From the NCBI RefSeq assembly GCF_003696285.1, contig NZ_RFFL01000012.1, forward strand, positions 105,730 to 169,729: DNA of 64,000 nt, read 5' to 3'. The notes beneath the pieces were generated by a model. The model searched no databases and was not told the DNA's origin. It saw nothing but the letters and a program-made list of their open reading frames with translations. The position numbers and the translations under genes were made by a program. Positions 8,951 to 18,504 of the stretch are shown here, one piece after another. How positions within the stretch are numbered: the stretch's first letter is position 1; the number at the start of each line of letters is the position of its first letter. The stretch is from Stutzerimonas nitrititolerans. Lineage in GTDB: Bacteria > Pseudomonadota > Gammaproteobacteria > Pseudomonadales > Pseudomonadaceae.

Positions 8951-10375
8951 TTACAACGGCTTGCCGCGATTGCCGTGTTCACTGACGAAGTTCTGCACGG
9001 CCTTGAGGTCGTTCGCCAGCACGCTGCAGCGCTCGGGACGCTCGAACAGATCGGCAAGATGCGCCGGCAACTCCAGCGCCTTGCCAACCCCGGCCTTTTC
9101 CACCGCCTCGGGGAATTTCACCGGATGCGCGGTGCCCAGGATCACCATCGGCGTTGCCAGGCTGCGGCGGCATTCGCGTGCGGCATGGACACCGATGGCA
9201 GTATGCGGGTCGAGCACTTCGCCGGTGGCCGCGAACACCTCGGCGATGGTCTTGCAGGTCTGCTCGTCGTCCACCGCCAGGGAATCGAACAGCTTGCGCG
9301 CCTCGGTCCAGCGTTCTTCCTCGACCGCCAGCTTGCCGCTGGTCTTGAAGGCGTTCATCAGTTCGGCCACGGCGGCGCCGTTGCGGCCGTGCAGGTCGAA
9401 CAGCAGACGCTCGAAGTTGGACGAGACCATGATGTCCATGGACGGCGACAGCGACGGATGCAGCGTGTCCTTGTCGTAGCGGTTGCCGGACATGAAGCGG
9501 TGCAGGATGTCGTTACGATTGGTGGCGACGATCAGCTGGTTGATCGGCAGCCCCATGTTGCGCGCCAGGTAGCCGGCGAAAATATCGCCGAAGTTGCCGG
9601 TCGGCACCGAGAAGGCCACCGAGCGGGCCGGCCCGCCCAGCTGCAGCGCAGCGTGGAAGTAATAGACGATTTGGGCCATGATCCGCGCCCAGTTGATCGA
9701 GTTCACCGCCACCAGGCGGGTGCCCTTGAGGAAGCCCTGGTCGGCGAAGCTGTCCTTGACCATCTCCTGGCAGTCGTCGAAGTTGCCTTCGATGGCGATG
9801 TTGTGGATGTTGCCGCCGAGGATGGTGGTCATCTGCCGGCGCTGCACTTCCGAGACGCGGTTGTGCGGATGCAGGATGAAGATGTCGACGTTCTCGCAGC
9901 GGCGGCAGCCTTCGATCGCCGCCGAGCCCGTGTCACCGGAGGTGGCGCCGATGATCACCACGCGCTCGCCACGCTTGGCCAGTACGTAGTCGAGCAGGCG
10001 ACCGAGCAGCTGCAGGGCGAAATCCTTGAACGCCAGGGTCGGGCCGTGGAACAGCTCCATTACCCATTCGTTGCCATCCAGTTGCCGCAGCGGCGCAACC
10101 GCGCTGTGGGCAAATACGCCCTGCTCTGATGAAGAATAGGTCTCTTCGAGAATCTGCTTGAAGTCGGCGTCCGGAATGCTGCCGGCCACGAAGGGACGCA
10201 TCACCTTGAAGGCCAGTTCGTGATACGGCAGGCCGGCCCAGGAGGCGATTTCCTCGACGGTGAAGCGCGGCAGGTTTTCCGGCACATACAGGCCGCCGTC
10301 GCTGGCCAGTCCGGCCAGCAGCACATCTTCGAAATTCAGGGCCGGAGCCTGGCCACGGGTACTGATGTAGCGCAT
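8951..10375 (-). CDS. thrC: Threonine synthase
   Basis: PLP enzyme converting O-phosphohomoserine to threonine. The 474-aa product starts MRYISTRGQAPALNFEDVLL, has the PLP-lysine region FKDFALQLLG, the phosphate-binding ATSGDTGSAAIEG loop and PTGNFGDIFAGY. The start at 10375 is preceded by GAAGG at a normal distance; the frame extends further upstream without a better signal. It lies 58 bases after hom on the same strand, forming the classic hom-thrC pair, and is stopped by the shared terminator with rnt. Confidence 0.97.
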   Translation of the reverse strand: MRYISTRGQAPALNFEDVLLAGLASDGGLYVPENLPRFTVEEIASWAGLPYHELAFKVMRPFVAGSIPDADFKQILEETYSSSEQGVFAHSAVAPLRQLDGNEWVMELFHGPTLAFKDFALQLLGRLLDYVLAKRGERVVIIGATSGDTGSAAIEGCRRCENVDIFILHPHNRVSEVQRRQMTTILGGNIHNIAIEGNFDDCQEMVKDSFADQGFLKGTRLVAVNSINWARIMAQIVYYFHAALQLGGPARSVAFSVPTGNFGDIFAGYLARNMGLPINQLIVATNRNDILHRFMSGNRYDKDTLHPSLSPSMDIMVSSNFERLLFDLHGRNGAAVAELMNAFKTSGKLAVEEERWTEARKLFDSLAVDDEQTCKTIAEVFAATGEVLDPHTAIGVHAARECRRSLATPMVILGTAHPVKFPEAVEKAGVGKALELPAHLADLFERPERCSVLANDLKAVQNFVSEHGNRGKPL

Positions 10376-10433
10376 ATAAAAACCTTCGGTTTGAGCTGAA
10401 GCCGAGCGATTCACCGCAGCTTCCAGTTCCTGA

Positions 10434-11738
10434 TTAGTTCAGTTGTTCTACTCGGATCCGTACCACGCTGCCAACCACGTCATCGAGCGCCTCGAGGGCG
10501 GCGATGGCGTCGTCGATGCACTGCTCGACCACCCGATGGGTGACCAGGATAACCGGCACCAGCCCATCCTGGACTTCCGCTTCCTTCTGCATGATCGACT
10601 CGATGTTGATACCACGCTCGGAAAGAATGGTCGCCACCTGTGCCAGCACACCCGGATGATCCTTGGCCTGGATGCGCAGGTAATAGGCGGTCTCGCAGGC
10701 GCTGACCGGCAGGATCGGGTGAGCCGAGAGCGAGTCGGGCTGGAAAGCCAGATGCGGTACGCGATTGTTCGGGTCGGTAGTCAGCGCGCGGGCGACGTCC
10801 ACCAGGTCGGCCACCACCGCCGAGGCGGTCGGCTCCATGCCAGCGCCGGCACCGTAATAAAGCGTCGAGCCTACCGCATCACCGTTGACCATCACCGCAT
10901 TCATCACGCCGTTGACGTTGGCGAGCAGGCGGTCGGCGGGGATCAGCGTCGGATGCACGCGCAGCTCGATGCCCGCTTCGGTGCGGCGGGCCACACCCAG
11001 ATGCTTGATCCGGTAGCCCAGGGCCTCGGCATAGTTCACATCCGCCGTGGTCAGGCGCGAAATGCCTTCGGTGTAGGCCTTGTCGAACTGCAGCGGAATG
11101 CCGAAGGCGATGGAGGCGAGGATGGTCAGCTTGTGCGCGGCGTCGATGCCTTCGACGTCGAACGTCGGATCGGCCTCCGCATAGCCCAGCGCCTGGGCTT
11201 CCTTGAGCACGTCCTCGAAGGCGCGGCCCTTCTCGCGCATCTCGGTGAGAATGAAATTGCCGGTGCCATTGATGATGCCGGCCAGCCAGTTGATACGGTT
11301 GGCCGCCAGCCCTTCGCGGATCGCCTTGATCACGGGGATGCCGCCCGCCACCGAAGCCTCGAAGGCGACGATGACGCCCCGCTCGCGGGCGCGGGCGAAG
11401 ATCTCGTTGCCATGCACCGCGATCAGCGCCTTGTTGGCGGTGACCACGTGCTTGCCGTTCTCGATGGCCTTGAGCACCAGTTCGAGCGCCAGGGTATAGC
11501 CGCCGATCAGCTCGACGACGATATCGATCTCGGGGTTGCTGGCAACGGCGAAAACATCGTCGGTAATGGAAATGGAGCCGGTGTCGCACTTGGGGTTGAG
11601 CTGCCGGGTTGCGATCTGCGCAACCTCGATTCCACGCCCGGCACGGCGGGCAATCTCCTCGGCATTGCGCTTGAGCACATTGAAGGTTCCGCCACCGACG
11701 GTTCCCAGCCCACAGATGCCAACTTTCACCGGTTTCAA
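10434..11738 (-). CDS. hom: Homoserine dehydrogenase
   Basis: Reduces aspartate semialdehyde to homoserine, the branch point to threonine and methionine. The 434-aa product has the NAD(P)-binding motif VGICGLGTVGGGT at the N-terminus, the catalytic-domain segment GIINGTGNFILTEM, and a C-terminal ACT domain beginning near YYLRIQAKDHPGVLAQ, indicating threonine feedback control. The start is a TTG at 11738 because GGGAG stands six to seven bases before it and the product then starts (M)KPVKVGICG, as in P. aeruginosa; no in-frame ATG fits. Confidence 0.95.
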   Translation of the reverse strand: MKPVKVGICGLGTVGGGTFNVLKRNAEEIARRAGRGIEVAQIATRQLNPKCDTGSISITDDVFAVASNPEIDIVVELIGGYTLALELVLKAIENGKHVVTANKALIAVHGNEIFARARERGVIVAFEASVAGGIPVIKAIREGLAANRINWLAGIINGTGNFILTEMREKGRAFEDVLKEAQALGYAEADPTFDVEGIDAAHKLTILASIAFGIPLQFDKAYTEGISRLTTADVNYAEALGYRIKHLGVARRTEAGIELRVHPTLIPADRLLANVNGVMNAVMVNGDAVGSTLYYGAGAGMEPTASAVVADLVDVARALTTDPNNRVPHLAFQPDSLSAHPILPVSACETAYYLRIQAKDHPGVLAQVATILSERGINIESIMQKEAEVQDGLVPVILVTHRVVEQCIDDAIAALEALDDVVGSVVRIRVEQLN

Positions 11739-11862
11739 GCTGCACTCCCCATTCCCAGCGAACGGCCGGACGCACCAGCCGAACAAAAGAGTCGCACATT
11801 ACGAATCGGCGGGGGTTTAGTCAAATTAGCTGGCGGCGGACAAGGGTTTCGGATCGATAACC

Positions 11863-11923
11863 GTAGGGCCGAATTAATTCGGTCAGGCGACAACGCGCAG
11901 AGGCCGAACGAGTTCGGCCCTAC
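11863..11923. repeat. GTAGGG-type intergenic inverted repeat (copy 1)
   Basis: Outer arms of 11 bases match perfectly (11863-11873 GTAGGGCCGAA with 11913-11923 TTCGGCCCTAC). Inside lie a 14-base palindrome CCGAATTAATTCGG (11869-11882) and a hairpin GCCGAA-CGAG-TTCGGC (11903-11918). It sits between hom and the GFA gene. A related half-copy is at 13409-13430. Confidence 0.75.
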
Positions 11924-11927
11924 GCGC

Positions 11928-12425
11928 TCAGCTTTCCGCCCCGCCCAGGCCGAGGCGCTCATGCCACTGGGCCAGAGACTCGTCCGGGTACTCGGCGAAG
12001 CATTTGTCATCGGCGAAGACCTGCGGTTCGACCCAGCTCGCCTTCGAGTCGAGCATCAGGTGAGTGTGCTCCGGAGGCGTCGGAAGATCGGTGTCGATGG
12101 CCGATGCATGGGGGTGCACCAATTCCGGCCAGTTGGGATCCCACAACCAGAGCGCGCTGCCGCAGTGCTTGCAGAAATTTCGCTCCCCGTCGCTGATGCG
12201 CACCGCACCGGACTGCGGATCGACCATGCGCGCCCGATAGACGCTCAGGTGTTCCCGCCCTTCTATCGTCAGCGTCCGATGGTCGCCGCCGAGGTTGATC
12301 GCATAGCCACCGCCACCTGCCGTCTTGCGGCAGATGGAGCAATAGCAACGCATGAATGGGTAAGGCGCAGCCGACTCCAACGAGAACCGTACGGCCTTGC
12401 AGTGACAGGAACCTTCCAGCTTCAT
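11928..12425 (-). CDS. GFA (CENP-V)-family zinc-binding protein
   Basis: Small metal-binding protein of the glutathione-dependent formaldehyde-activating family; the substrate of such orphans is generally unknown. The 165-aa product contains the family cysteines GSCHCKAV near the start, CYCSICRKT, and NFCKHCGSALW, enough for two zinc sites. The ATG at 12425 is preceded by GAGGG. It lies between dsbC and hom, genes I recall as adjacent in P. aeruginosa, and is flanked on its 3' side by a GTAGGG repeat, so it may be a later insertion. Assignment of a physiological substrate is not possible from the sequence. Confidence 0.88.
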   Translation of the reverse strand: MKLEGSCHCKAVRFSLESAAPYPFMRCYCSICRKTAGGGGYAINLGGDHRTLTIEGREHLSVYRARMVDPQSGAVRISDGERNFCKHCGSALWLWDPNWPELVHPHASAIDTDLPTPPEHTHLMLDSKASWVEPQVFADDKCFAEYPDESLAQWHERLGLGGAES

Positions 12426-12523
12426 GATTGCGCCCTCCGTCTGTCTTGCAGACTTTGAACGCTGGGAGCGAGACAGTTCAGCCCGGGCTGATGGGCGACA
12501 CCGAGAAGATGCCGCCCGAACGA

Positions 12524-13249
12524 TCACTTGGCCTGGAGCGCGAGTTCCGCCAGCTGCGGGGCCGGCTGGTAGCCGGGAATGATCTGGCCGTCGGCGAGGA
12601 CGATGGCAGGCGTGCCCTGTACGCCGATGAGCTGACCCAGCTGATACTGCTCGGCGACCGGATTGTCACAGGTGGCGGCAGGAACCTCCTCGCGCGCCTT
12701 GGCCTTGTTCATCGCCTCCTGCGGGTTCTTGGCGCACCAGACGCTGGTCAGGGTGTTGGCGCCATGGCTGCCCATTCCTTGGCGCGGAAACGCCATGTAG
12801 CGAACTTCCACGCCCAGGCGGTTCAGTTCCGGTACTTCGCTGTGCAGCTTCTGGCAATAGCCACAATCGGTGTCGGTGAACACCGTGATGTGGGTCTTGG
12901 GCTTCTCCGGCGCGAAGACCACCATGTCCTTGAGCGCAACCGCATTGATGGTGGCCGCGACCGACTGGCTCTGCGCCTGCTCGGTGAGGTTCAGCGCCTC
13001 GCCATCCTTGAACTGGAACAGGTAGCCCTGAATGACGAACTGGCCATCGGCACTGGCATACAGCTGGCGCCCGCCCTTGAGCTGCACCTGATAGACCCCC
13101 GGCATGGGGCTTTCGGCAACGGCCTCGATCGGCATGCCAGGCTGAATGGCATTCAGCGCATCTCGGATAGCCTTGTCGGGATCGGCGGCGACGGACAGGG
13201 AAGAAGCCAGGCCCAAGGCCACGGCAGCGAACAGACGACTCACGCGCAT
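12524..13249 (-). CDS. dsbC: Thiol:disulfide interchange protein DsbC
   Basis: Periplasmic disulfide isomerase. The 241-aa product has a signal peptide ending SSLSVAA (about 1-22), an N-terminal dimerisation domain with MPGVYQVQL and a thioredoxin-like domain with the CGYC active site at residues 129-132 and the cis-proline loop GVQGTPAIV. A second cysteine pair (WCAKN and ATCDNP) matches the structural disulfide of DsbC. The ATG at 13249 has an AGGAG site at good spacing. Confidence 0.96.
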   Translation of the reverse strand: MRVSRLFAAVALGLASSLSVAADPDKAIRDALNAIQPGMPIEAVAESPMPGVYQVQLKGGRQLYASADGQFVIQGYLFQFKDGEALNLTEQAQSQSVAATINAVALKDMVVFAPEKPKTHITVFTDTDCGYCQKLHSEVPELNRLGVEVRYMAFPRQGMGSHGANTLTSVWCAKNPQEAMNKAKAREEVPAATCDNPVAEQYQLGQLIGVQGTPAIVLADGQIIPGYQPAPQLAELALQAK

Positions 13250-13408
13250 GGAAACTCCTGGCGACATCGATCAAAGAGGTGGGCGCGAAGATTATCATAG
13301 CCACCAGCCTCTCAACTGCCGGGACGGTCTTGGCAACCTCGGGTTGTGGCCTGTGGCGCATCTCGACGGCGGCTGGCCAAACCAGCCCGCCCTACGAGCT
13401 AGGCCTCG

Positions 13409-13430
13409 GTAGGGCCGAATTCATTCGGCC
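13409..13430. repeat. GTAGGG-type intergenic inverted repeat (copy 2)
   Basis: GTAGGGCCGAATT followed by CATTCGGCC; 8-base arms GGCCGAAT (13413-13420) and ATTCGGCC (13423-13430). It shares the first 13 bases with the copy at 11863 and lies in the dsbC-xerD gap. Confidence 0.7.
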
Positions 13431-13452
13431 AACGTTCGCACGGCACCGATCT

Positions 13453-14349
13453 TCAGCCACGCGGATGGTGGCGCGCATGCAGCTCCTGCAGCCGTGCACG
13501 GGCAACGTGGGTATAGATCTGGGTGGTCGAGAGGTCGCTGTGGCCCAGCAGCATCTGCACGGTGCGCAGATCGGCGCCGTGGTTGAGCAGATGGGTGGCG
13601 AACGCATGGCGCAGCGTATGCGGCGATATCGCCGCACCGATACCGGCCACCGAAGCATGCAATTTGATGCGGTGCCAGAACGTCTGGCGGGTCATCTGCG
13701 TGCCGCGCTGGCTGGGAAATACGACATCGCTCGGCTTGTCGCCCAGCAACAGGCCCCGGGCCTGACGCAGGTAGCGCTCGAGCCAGTGCAAGGCCTCCTC
13801 GCCCAGAGGCACCAGACGTTCCTTGTTACCCTTGCCGAGCGTTCGCAGCACGCCCTGACGCAGATTGATCTGGTCGAGACTCAGAGAGATCAGTTCGGTC
13901 ACCCGCAACCCGCAGGCATAGAGCACTTCCAGCATCGCCCGATCGCGCAGCCCCAGAGGATCACCGATATCCGGAGCCGCCAGCAAGGCCTCCACGTCGG
14001 CCTCGGACAATGCCTTGGGCAGGGGACGCCCCAGCCGGGGAAGATCGACCTGCAGGCTCGGATCGACATCGATCAACCCTTCACTCAGCAGAAACCGATA
14101 GAAGCTGCGCAGACCGGAAAGGAAGCGCGCGGTGGAGCGCGCCTTGTAGCCACCGGCCTGGCGCCAGGCGAGGTGATCGAGAATGATCGCGCGGCCGGCG
14201 TCCTCCAGCTTCAGGTCGCGTTCGGCCAGCCAGCCGTTGAACAGCGCCAGGTCGCTGCGATAGGCATCCCGGGTGTTGTCCGACAGCCCCTTCTGCAGCC
14301 ACAGGGCATCCAGGAAGCGGTCAATTACAGGGGCATCAAGGGCGGGCAT
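13453..14349 (-). CDS. xerD: Tyrosine recombinase XerD
   Basis: Works with XerC at the dif site to resolve chromosome dimers. The 298-aa product, the same length as the P. aeruginosa protein, has the SAM-like N-terminal domain and the catalytic domain with the full set of active residues: Arg in ACGLRVTE, Lys in GKGNKERLV, His/Arg in HTLRHAFATH, His in LGHSDLSTTQ and the nucleophile Tyr at about 279 (IYTHV). The ATG giving MPALDAPVIDRF was preferred to one nine codons upstream, because it aligns with the family start. It lies upstream of dsbC on the same strand, as in E. coli and Pseudomonas. Confidence 0.96.
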   Translation of the reverse strand: MPALDAPVIDRFLDALWLQKGLSDNTRDAYRSDLALFNGWLAERDLKLEDAGRAIILDHLAWRQAGGYKARSTARFLSGLRSFYRFLLSEGLIDVDPSLQVDLPRLGRPLPKALSEADVEALLAAPDIGDPLGLRDRAMLEVLYACGLRVTELISLSLDQINLRQGVLRTLGKGNKERLVPLGEEALHWLERYLRQARGLLLGDKPSDVVFPSQRGTQMTRQTFWHRIKLHASVAGIGAAISPHTLRHAFATHLLNHGADLRTVQMLLGHSDLSTTQIYTHVARARLQELHARHHPRG

Positions 14350-14412
14350 GGCGGCATCCGAAAAATCCGGCGCCACAGTGTTTCACAGGGCGCCAGGAAA
14401 CGACCAGCAGGA

Positions 14413-14823
14413 TCAGGCGTGATCGGGCAGTACCGGCACCGGCCGGTTGTCCTCACCCACAGCGACGAAGCTGAAGGTGCCCTTGATGGCCAGCTCGCGA
14501 CCATCGTGGCTCATGCTTTCGACGAACACCTCGACCTCCACCTTCAGGCTGGTATTGCCTACTTTCACCACACGGCCGATCAGCTCGACGATGGAGCCAG
14601 CGGGAATCGGGTGATTGAAGTCGATCCGGTCGGAAGACACGGTGACCAGCGGCAATCGGCAGAAGCGCGTGGCGGTGATGAACGAAACCTCGTCCAGCCA
14701 GGCCAGGGCGGTGCCGCCGAACAGGGTGTTGTGATGGTTGGTGGTCGGAGGGAATACCGCCTTGGTCACGTGGGTGACCGACAGATCGGTACGACGCTGA
14801 ATTTCGATTTCTCTCGGGGTCAT
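14413..14823 (-). CDS. Hotdog-fold acyl-CoA thioesterase (YciA/BACH-like)
   Basis: Probably hydrolyses acyl-CoA thioesters in the cytosol. The 136-aa product shows the hotdog signature: NHHNTLFGGTALAWLDEV with the catalytic Asn/Asp region, followed by the beta-strands SSDRIDFNHPIPAGSIVEL. Length and motifs fit the YciA group. It stands alone between xerD and the rplS terminator, on the same strand; the substrate preference is not visible. Confidence 0.9.
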   Translation of the reverse strand: MTPREIEIQRRTDLSVTHVTKAVFPPTTNHHNTLFGGTALAWLDEVSFITATRFCRLPLVTVSSDRIDFNHPIPAGSIVELIGRVVKVGNTSLKVEVEVFVESMSHDGRELAIKGTFSFVAVGEDNRPVPVLPDHA

Positions 14824-14950
14824 GCCACTTCTCGCAAGTCATGTGGCCGCCGTGCTGCGAATCTTGTCGTTGTTGTCACGCTACCAGGCACGCAGGCAGG
14901 GAACGGTTATCGGGTTGTTCAACGAGTCTCGAATGATTACCGCAGTAACG

Positions 14951-14976
14951 AAAAAGCAGCCCGAAGGCTGCTCTTT
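14951..14976 (-). terminator. Terminator after the rpsP-rimM-trmD-rplS operon
   Basis: Stem GCAGCC (14956-14961) / GGCTGC (14966-14971) with a CGAA loop; reading the minus strand, the stem is followed by TTTTT. It lies 20 bases beyond the rplS stop. Confidence 0.85.
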
Positions 14977-14995
14977 CTTGCAAGGAAAGCGGTCC

Positions 14996-15346
14996 TCAGG
15001 ACAGCTTTTCCTTGATACGGGCCGCCTTGCCGGACAGCGCGCGGAGGTAGTACAGCTTGGCCTTGCGGACATCGCCACGGCGCTTGACGCTGAGGCTGTC
15101 GACCATCGGGCTGAAGGTCTGGAAGGTACGCTCCACACCCACACCGTTGGAGATCTTGCGCACGGTGAAAGCGCTGTTCAGGCCGCGGTTACGCTTACCG
15201 ATCACCACGCCTTCGAAGGCCTGCAGACGCTCACGCTCGCCTTCTTTCACCTTGACCTGAACGACAACGGTGTCGCCGGGGGCGAACGGAGGCAGTTCCT
15301 TGGTCATCTGCTCGGCTTCGAGCATCTGGATAATCTTGTTGGTCAT
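14996..15346 (-). CDS. rplS: 50S ribosomal protein L19
   Basis: Large-subunit protein at the interface with the 30S subunit. The 116-aa product reads [14 protein letters not shown] and contains [30 protein letters not shown] and RAKLYYLR-type C-terminal residues characteristic of L19. It is the last gene of the rpsP-rimM-trmD-rplS operon, 43 bases after trmD, and is followed by a terminator. Confidence 0.98.
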   Translation of the reverse strand: MTNKIIQMLEAEQMTKELPPFAPGDTVVVQVKVKEGERERLQAFEGVVIGKRNRGLNSAFTVRKISNGVGVERTFQTFSPMVDSLSVKRRGDVRKAKLYYLRALSGKAARIKEKLS

Positions 15347-15389
15347 GCTGTGCTCCTGAGACAAGCCCTTTTGGCCTGCCATCGATACG

Positions 15390-16142
15390 TTAACTATCGT
15401 CCCGCTGATGGATGTATTCCTTCAGCAGCTTTTGTTCTTCTCCAGAAAGCGAGCGGCTATCCAGAAGATCAGCGCGGCGTTCCCAGGTCCTCCCGAGGGA
15501 CTGCTGCAAACGCCAGCGCCGGATGTGTTCATGATTGCCGCTGAGCAGCACCTCGGGAACACGTTTATCCGCATACACTTCCGGTCTCGTGTAGTGCGGA
15601 CAGTCGAGCAGGCCGTCGGTAAACGAATCCTCCTCGGCAGAATCAGCATGACCCAGCGCTCCGGGGAGCAAGCGGGTCACCGCATCGATCAGCACCATGG
15701 CCGGCAGCTCGCCGCCGGACAACACGTAATCGCCAATCGACCATTCTTCGTCGACATGCGCTTCGATGAAGCGCTCGTCGATGCCTTCGTAACGCCCGGC
15801 GATGAGGATAAGTCCCTCCTCCTTCGCCAGTTCGCGGACATCGGCCTGTTTCAGCTGACGTCCTTGCGGCGACAGGTAGATCACCTTCGCCTTCCCGCCG
15901 GCGGCCTGCCTGGCATCGGCCAGCGCAAGCTCCAGCGGCTTGATCTTCATCACCATGCCGGGGCCGCCACCGAAGGGGCGATCATCCACCGTCTGGTGAC
16001 GATCCTCGGTGTAGGCACGCGGGTTCCAGCATCGCAACTGGAGCAACCCCTGCTTCACCGCGCGACTGGTAATGCCGTAGTCACTGATGGCAGCGAACAT
16101 GTCCGGGAACAGACTGATCACTTCAACACGAAAGCTGGACAT
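15390..16142 (-). CDS. trmD: tRNA (guanine-N1)-methyltransferase
   Basis: Methylates G37 of tRNAs using S-adenosylmethionine and prevents frameshifting. The 250-aa product carries the SPOUT knot signatures [21 protein letters not shown] and [15 protein letters not shown], and the GGGPGMVMK loop. The frame runs 40 codons further upstream but the start at 16142, five bases after rimM, gives [16 protein letters not shown], the expected opening. Part of the ribosomal operon. Confidence 0.98.
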   Translation of the reverse strand: MSSFRVEVISLFPDMFAAISDYGITSRAVKQGLLQLRCWNPRAYTEDRHQTVDDRPFGGGPGMVMKIKPLELALADARQAAGGKAKVIYLSPQGRQLKQADVRELAKEEGLILIAGRYEGIDERFIEAHVDEEWSIGDYVLSGGELPAMVLIDAVTRLLPGALGHADSAEEDSFTDGLLDCPHYTRPEVYADKRVPEVLLSGNHEHIRRWRLQQSLGRTWERRADLLDSRSLSGEEQKLLKEYIHQRDDS

Positions 16143-16147
16143 GTCGC

Positions 16148-16684
16148 TCAGAAATCCGCGTCCCATTCGACATGCATCTCTCCTGCTTCCAGGTCGACCT
16201 TCAGCACGCAAGGGTCGGTATAGGGCAGCAGTCGCTCGCGATCGTCCAGGCTGCCGTCGCACGGCTTGACCACCAGGACATCGTTGGCACCGGTTTCGAG
16301 TAGATGGTCGACCCGTCCGAGCACTTGCCCGAGCTGGTTGATGACCCTCAGGCCCTGAAGCTGATACCAGTAGAACTCATCGCCGGTCAGCGGCGGAAGC
16401 TCACTGCGGGGAATGCAGATCTCGAAGTCGGCGTAGGTTCGCGCCACTTCCCGATCGGTCAGTCCTCTCAGCGTAGCCACCAGGATCTTGCCCTGGAGGC
16501 GCCCCTTGACCAGCTCGACCTGCTTGACCTCGTCCCCTCGCCTGAGCGTCCAGCGACGATAGTCCAGCAGATTGTCGATCGGATCGGTAAAGGAATAGAC
16601 CTTCACGTCACCACGCACGCCATGCACCGAAACGATCTTGCCGATTACGAGCAGATCTTCGGCCGGGGCAGACGTTGCGTTCAT
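16148..16684 (-). CDS. rimM: Ribosome maturation factor RimM
   Basis: Assists 30S head assembly by binding S19. The 178-aa product has the N-terminal RimM barrel ([22 protein letters not shown] begins it) and the PRC-barrel C-terminal half with [14 protein letters not shown] and GANDVLVV. It lies five bases after rpsP and five before trmD. Confidence 0.97.
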   Translation of the reverse strand: MNATSAPAEDLLVIGKIVSVHGVRGDVKVYSFTDPIDNLLDYRRWTLRRGDEVKQVELVKGRLQGKILVATLRGLTDREVARTYADFEICIPRSELPPLTGDEFYWYQLQGLRVINQLGQVLGRVDHLLETGANDVLVVKPCDGSLDDRERLLPYTDPCVLKVDLEAGEMHVEWDADF

Positions 16685-16689
16685 GCGAT

Positions 16690-16941
16690 TCAGGCAGCGG
16701 CCTTGGCAGCTTCCTTCAGCAGCTGAGCAACGCGCTCAGACGGCTGTGCGCCCTGGCTCAGCCAGTAAGCGGCACGCTCCTGGTTCACGGACAGCTTCAC
16801 TTCCGCACCCGAAGCGATCGGGTTGAAGAAACCGATACGCTCAACGAAGCGACCGTCGCGCGCATTGCGGCTGTTGGTCACGGTCAGGTGGTAGAAAGGG
16901 CGCTTCTTGGAGCCGCCACGGGCGAGACGAATAGTTACCAT
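16690..16941 (-). CDS. rpsP: 30S ribosomal protein S16
   Basis: Small-subunit protein needed for 30S assembly. The 83-aa product opens [20 protein letters not shown] and contains [14 protein letters not shown], invariant in S16. First gene of the rpsP-rimM-trmD-rplS operon; 186 bases separate it from ffh upstream, room for its own promoter. Confidence 0.98.
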   Translation of the reverse strand: MVTIRLARGGSKKRPFYHLTVTNSRNARDGRFVERIGFFNPIASGAEVKLSVNQERAAYWLSQGAQPSERVAQLLKEAAKAAA

Positions 16942-17127
16942 GTGAACATCGTTCCTGTAGTCGGTGCTAACTTAAGGCACACACTTAAAATGGGCCTGGG
17001 CCCGAAAGGCCGCGCATTTTACGAGTAAAAGCAGCAAGCTTCAAGCCGCAAGCTACAAGTAAATGCAAAACCCGAACGCGCCGGATCATTTACTCATGGC
17101 CTGCAGCCCGGGGCTTGCAGCCGTCGT

Positions 17128-18504
17128 TCAGAATTTCGGCATCCCGCCGCCGGGGAACATGCCGCCCATGCCGCGCATCATCTTGGCCATGCCGCCCTTG
17201 CCGGTGACCTTCTTCATCATCTTCTGCATCTGCTTGTGCTGCTTGATCAGCCGCCCGATATCCTGCACCTGAGTGCCCGAACCCATGGCGATGCGGCGCT
17301 TGCGCGAGCCGCTGATGATGTCGGGGTTGCGCCGCTCACCTGGCGTCATCGAGTTGATGATGGCTTCCATCTGCTTGAACTGCTTCTCCGCAGCGCCCTG
17401 GGCGTTACCCATCTGGGACAGGTTCATGCCGCCGATGGAGGGCAGCTTGTCCATCAGGCCGCCGAGGCCGCCCATGTTCTTCATCTGCTGCAGCTGGTCG
17501 CGGAAGTCTTCGAGGTCGAATCCCTTGCCCTTCTTCAGCTTCTTGGTGAGCTTTTCGGCCTTCTCACGGTCGAGGGTCTGCTCGGCCTGCTCGATCAGAC
17601 TGAGCACGTCGCCCATGCCGAGGATGCGCGAAGCGATACGATCCGGATGGAAGGGTTCGAGCGCGTCGCTCTTCTCGCCCATGCCGAGGAACTTGATCGG
17701 CTTGCCGGTGACATGGCGCACCGACAGCGCAGCACCGCCACGGGCATCGCCATCGACCTTGGTCAGCACCACGCCGGTCAGCGGCAGCGCCTCACCAAAG
17801 GCGCGGGCGGTGTTGGCGGCATCCTGGCCGGTCATGGCGTCAACCACGAACAGCGTCTCGGCCGGATTGATGGCCGCATGCACGGCCTGGATCTCGGCCA
17901 TCATCTCGGCGTCGATGGCCAGACGACCGGCGGTATCCACCAGCACCACGTCGATGAATTTCAGCTTGGCTTCACGGATCGCGGCCTGAGCGATCTCCAC
18001 CGGCTTTTGGCTGGTATCGGACGGGAAGAAGGTCACCCCGACTTCAGCAGCCAGGGTTTCCAGCTGCTTGATTGCCGCGGGACGGTAGACGTCGGCGGAC
18101 ACCACCAGCACGGTCTTCTTCTTGCGCTCCTTGAGGAAGCGCGCCAGCTTGCCCACCGTAGTGGTCTTGCCCGCGCCCTGCAGGCCCGCCATCAACACCA
18201 CGGCCGGCGGCGCCACGCTCAGCGCGAGGTCTTCGTTGGCGGCGCCCATCAGCTCTTCGAGTTCGGCGCGGACGATCTTCACGAACGCCTGGCCCGGGGT
18301 CAGGCTTTTCGATACTTCCGTTCCAACGGCCCGATCCTTGACCTTGGCGACGAACTCCTTGACCACCGGCAGCGCGACGTCTGCTTCGAGCAACGCCATC
18401 CGCACTTCGCGCAGGGTGTCCTTGATATTGTCCTCGGTCAGCTTAGCCTTGCCGGTGACATGGCGAAGCGTTTGCGAGAGGCGATCGGTTAGGTTTTCAA
18501 ACAT
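17128..18504 (-). CDS. ffh: Signal recognition particle protein Ffh
   Basis: GTPase that with 4.5S RNA targets nascent membrane proteins. The 458-aa product has the N domain, the G domain with GLQGAGKT (107-114), DTAGR, TKVDGDARGG, and a methionine-rich M domain with the RNA-binding SGSRKRRIAMGSG segment and the C-terminal MMRGMGGMFPGGGMPK tail. Complete and standard length. The 4.5S RNA gene is not in the window. Confidence 0.98.
   Translation of the reverse strand: MFENLTDRLSQTLRHVTGKAKLTEDNIKDTLREVRMALLEADVALPVVKEFVAKVKDRAVGTEVSKSLTPGQAFVKIVRAELEELMGAANEDLALSVAPPAVVLMAGLQGAGKTTTVGKLARFLKERKKKTVLVVSADVYRPAAIKQLETLAAEVGVTFFPSDTSQKPVEIAQAAIREAKLKFIDVVLVDTAGRLAIDAEMMAEIQAVHAAINPAETLFVVDAMTGQDAANTARAFGEALPLTGVVLTKVDGDARGGAALSVRHVTGKPIKFLGMGEKSDALEPFHPDRIASRILGMGDVLSLIEQAEQTLDREKAEKLTKKLKKGKGFDLEDFRDQLQQMKNMGGLGGLMDKLPSIGGMNLSQMGNAQGAAEKQFKQMEAIINSMTPGERRNPDIISGSRKRRIAMGSGTQVQDIGRLIKQHKQMQKMMKKVTGKGGMAKMMRGMGGMFPGGGMPKF

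Noticed and set aside
8938..11862. Threonine- or methionine-type attenuator or riboswitch before hom-thrC
   Set aside because: The leader of hom shows no run of regulatory codons or paired stems and the 58-base hom-thrC gap is too short.
10443..12458. Long plus-strand open frame over hom and the GFA gene
   Set aside because: Antisense to two recognised proteins and rich in His/Gly/Asp without any domain.
17000..17127. Possible terminator or repeat between ffh and rpsP
   Set aside because: A GGCCT/AGGCC stem of five bases and degenerate AGCTTGCAGC-like stretches are present, but too weak to call.
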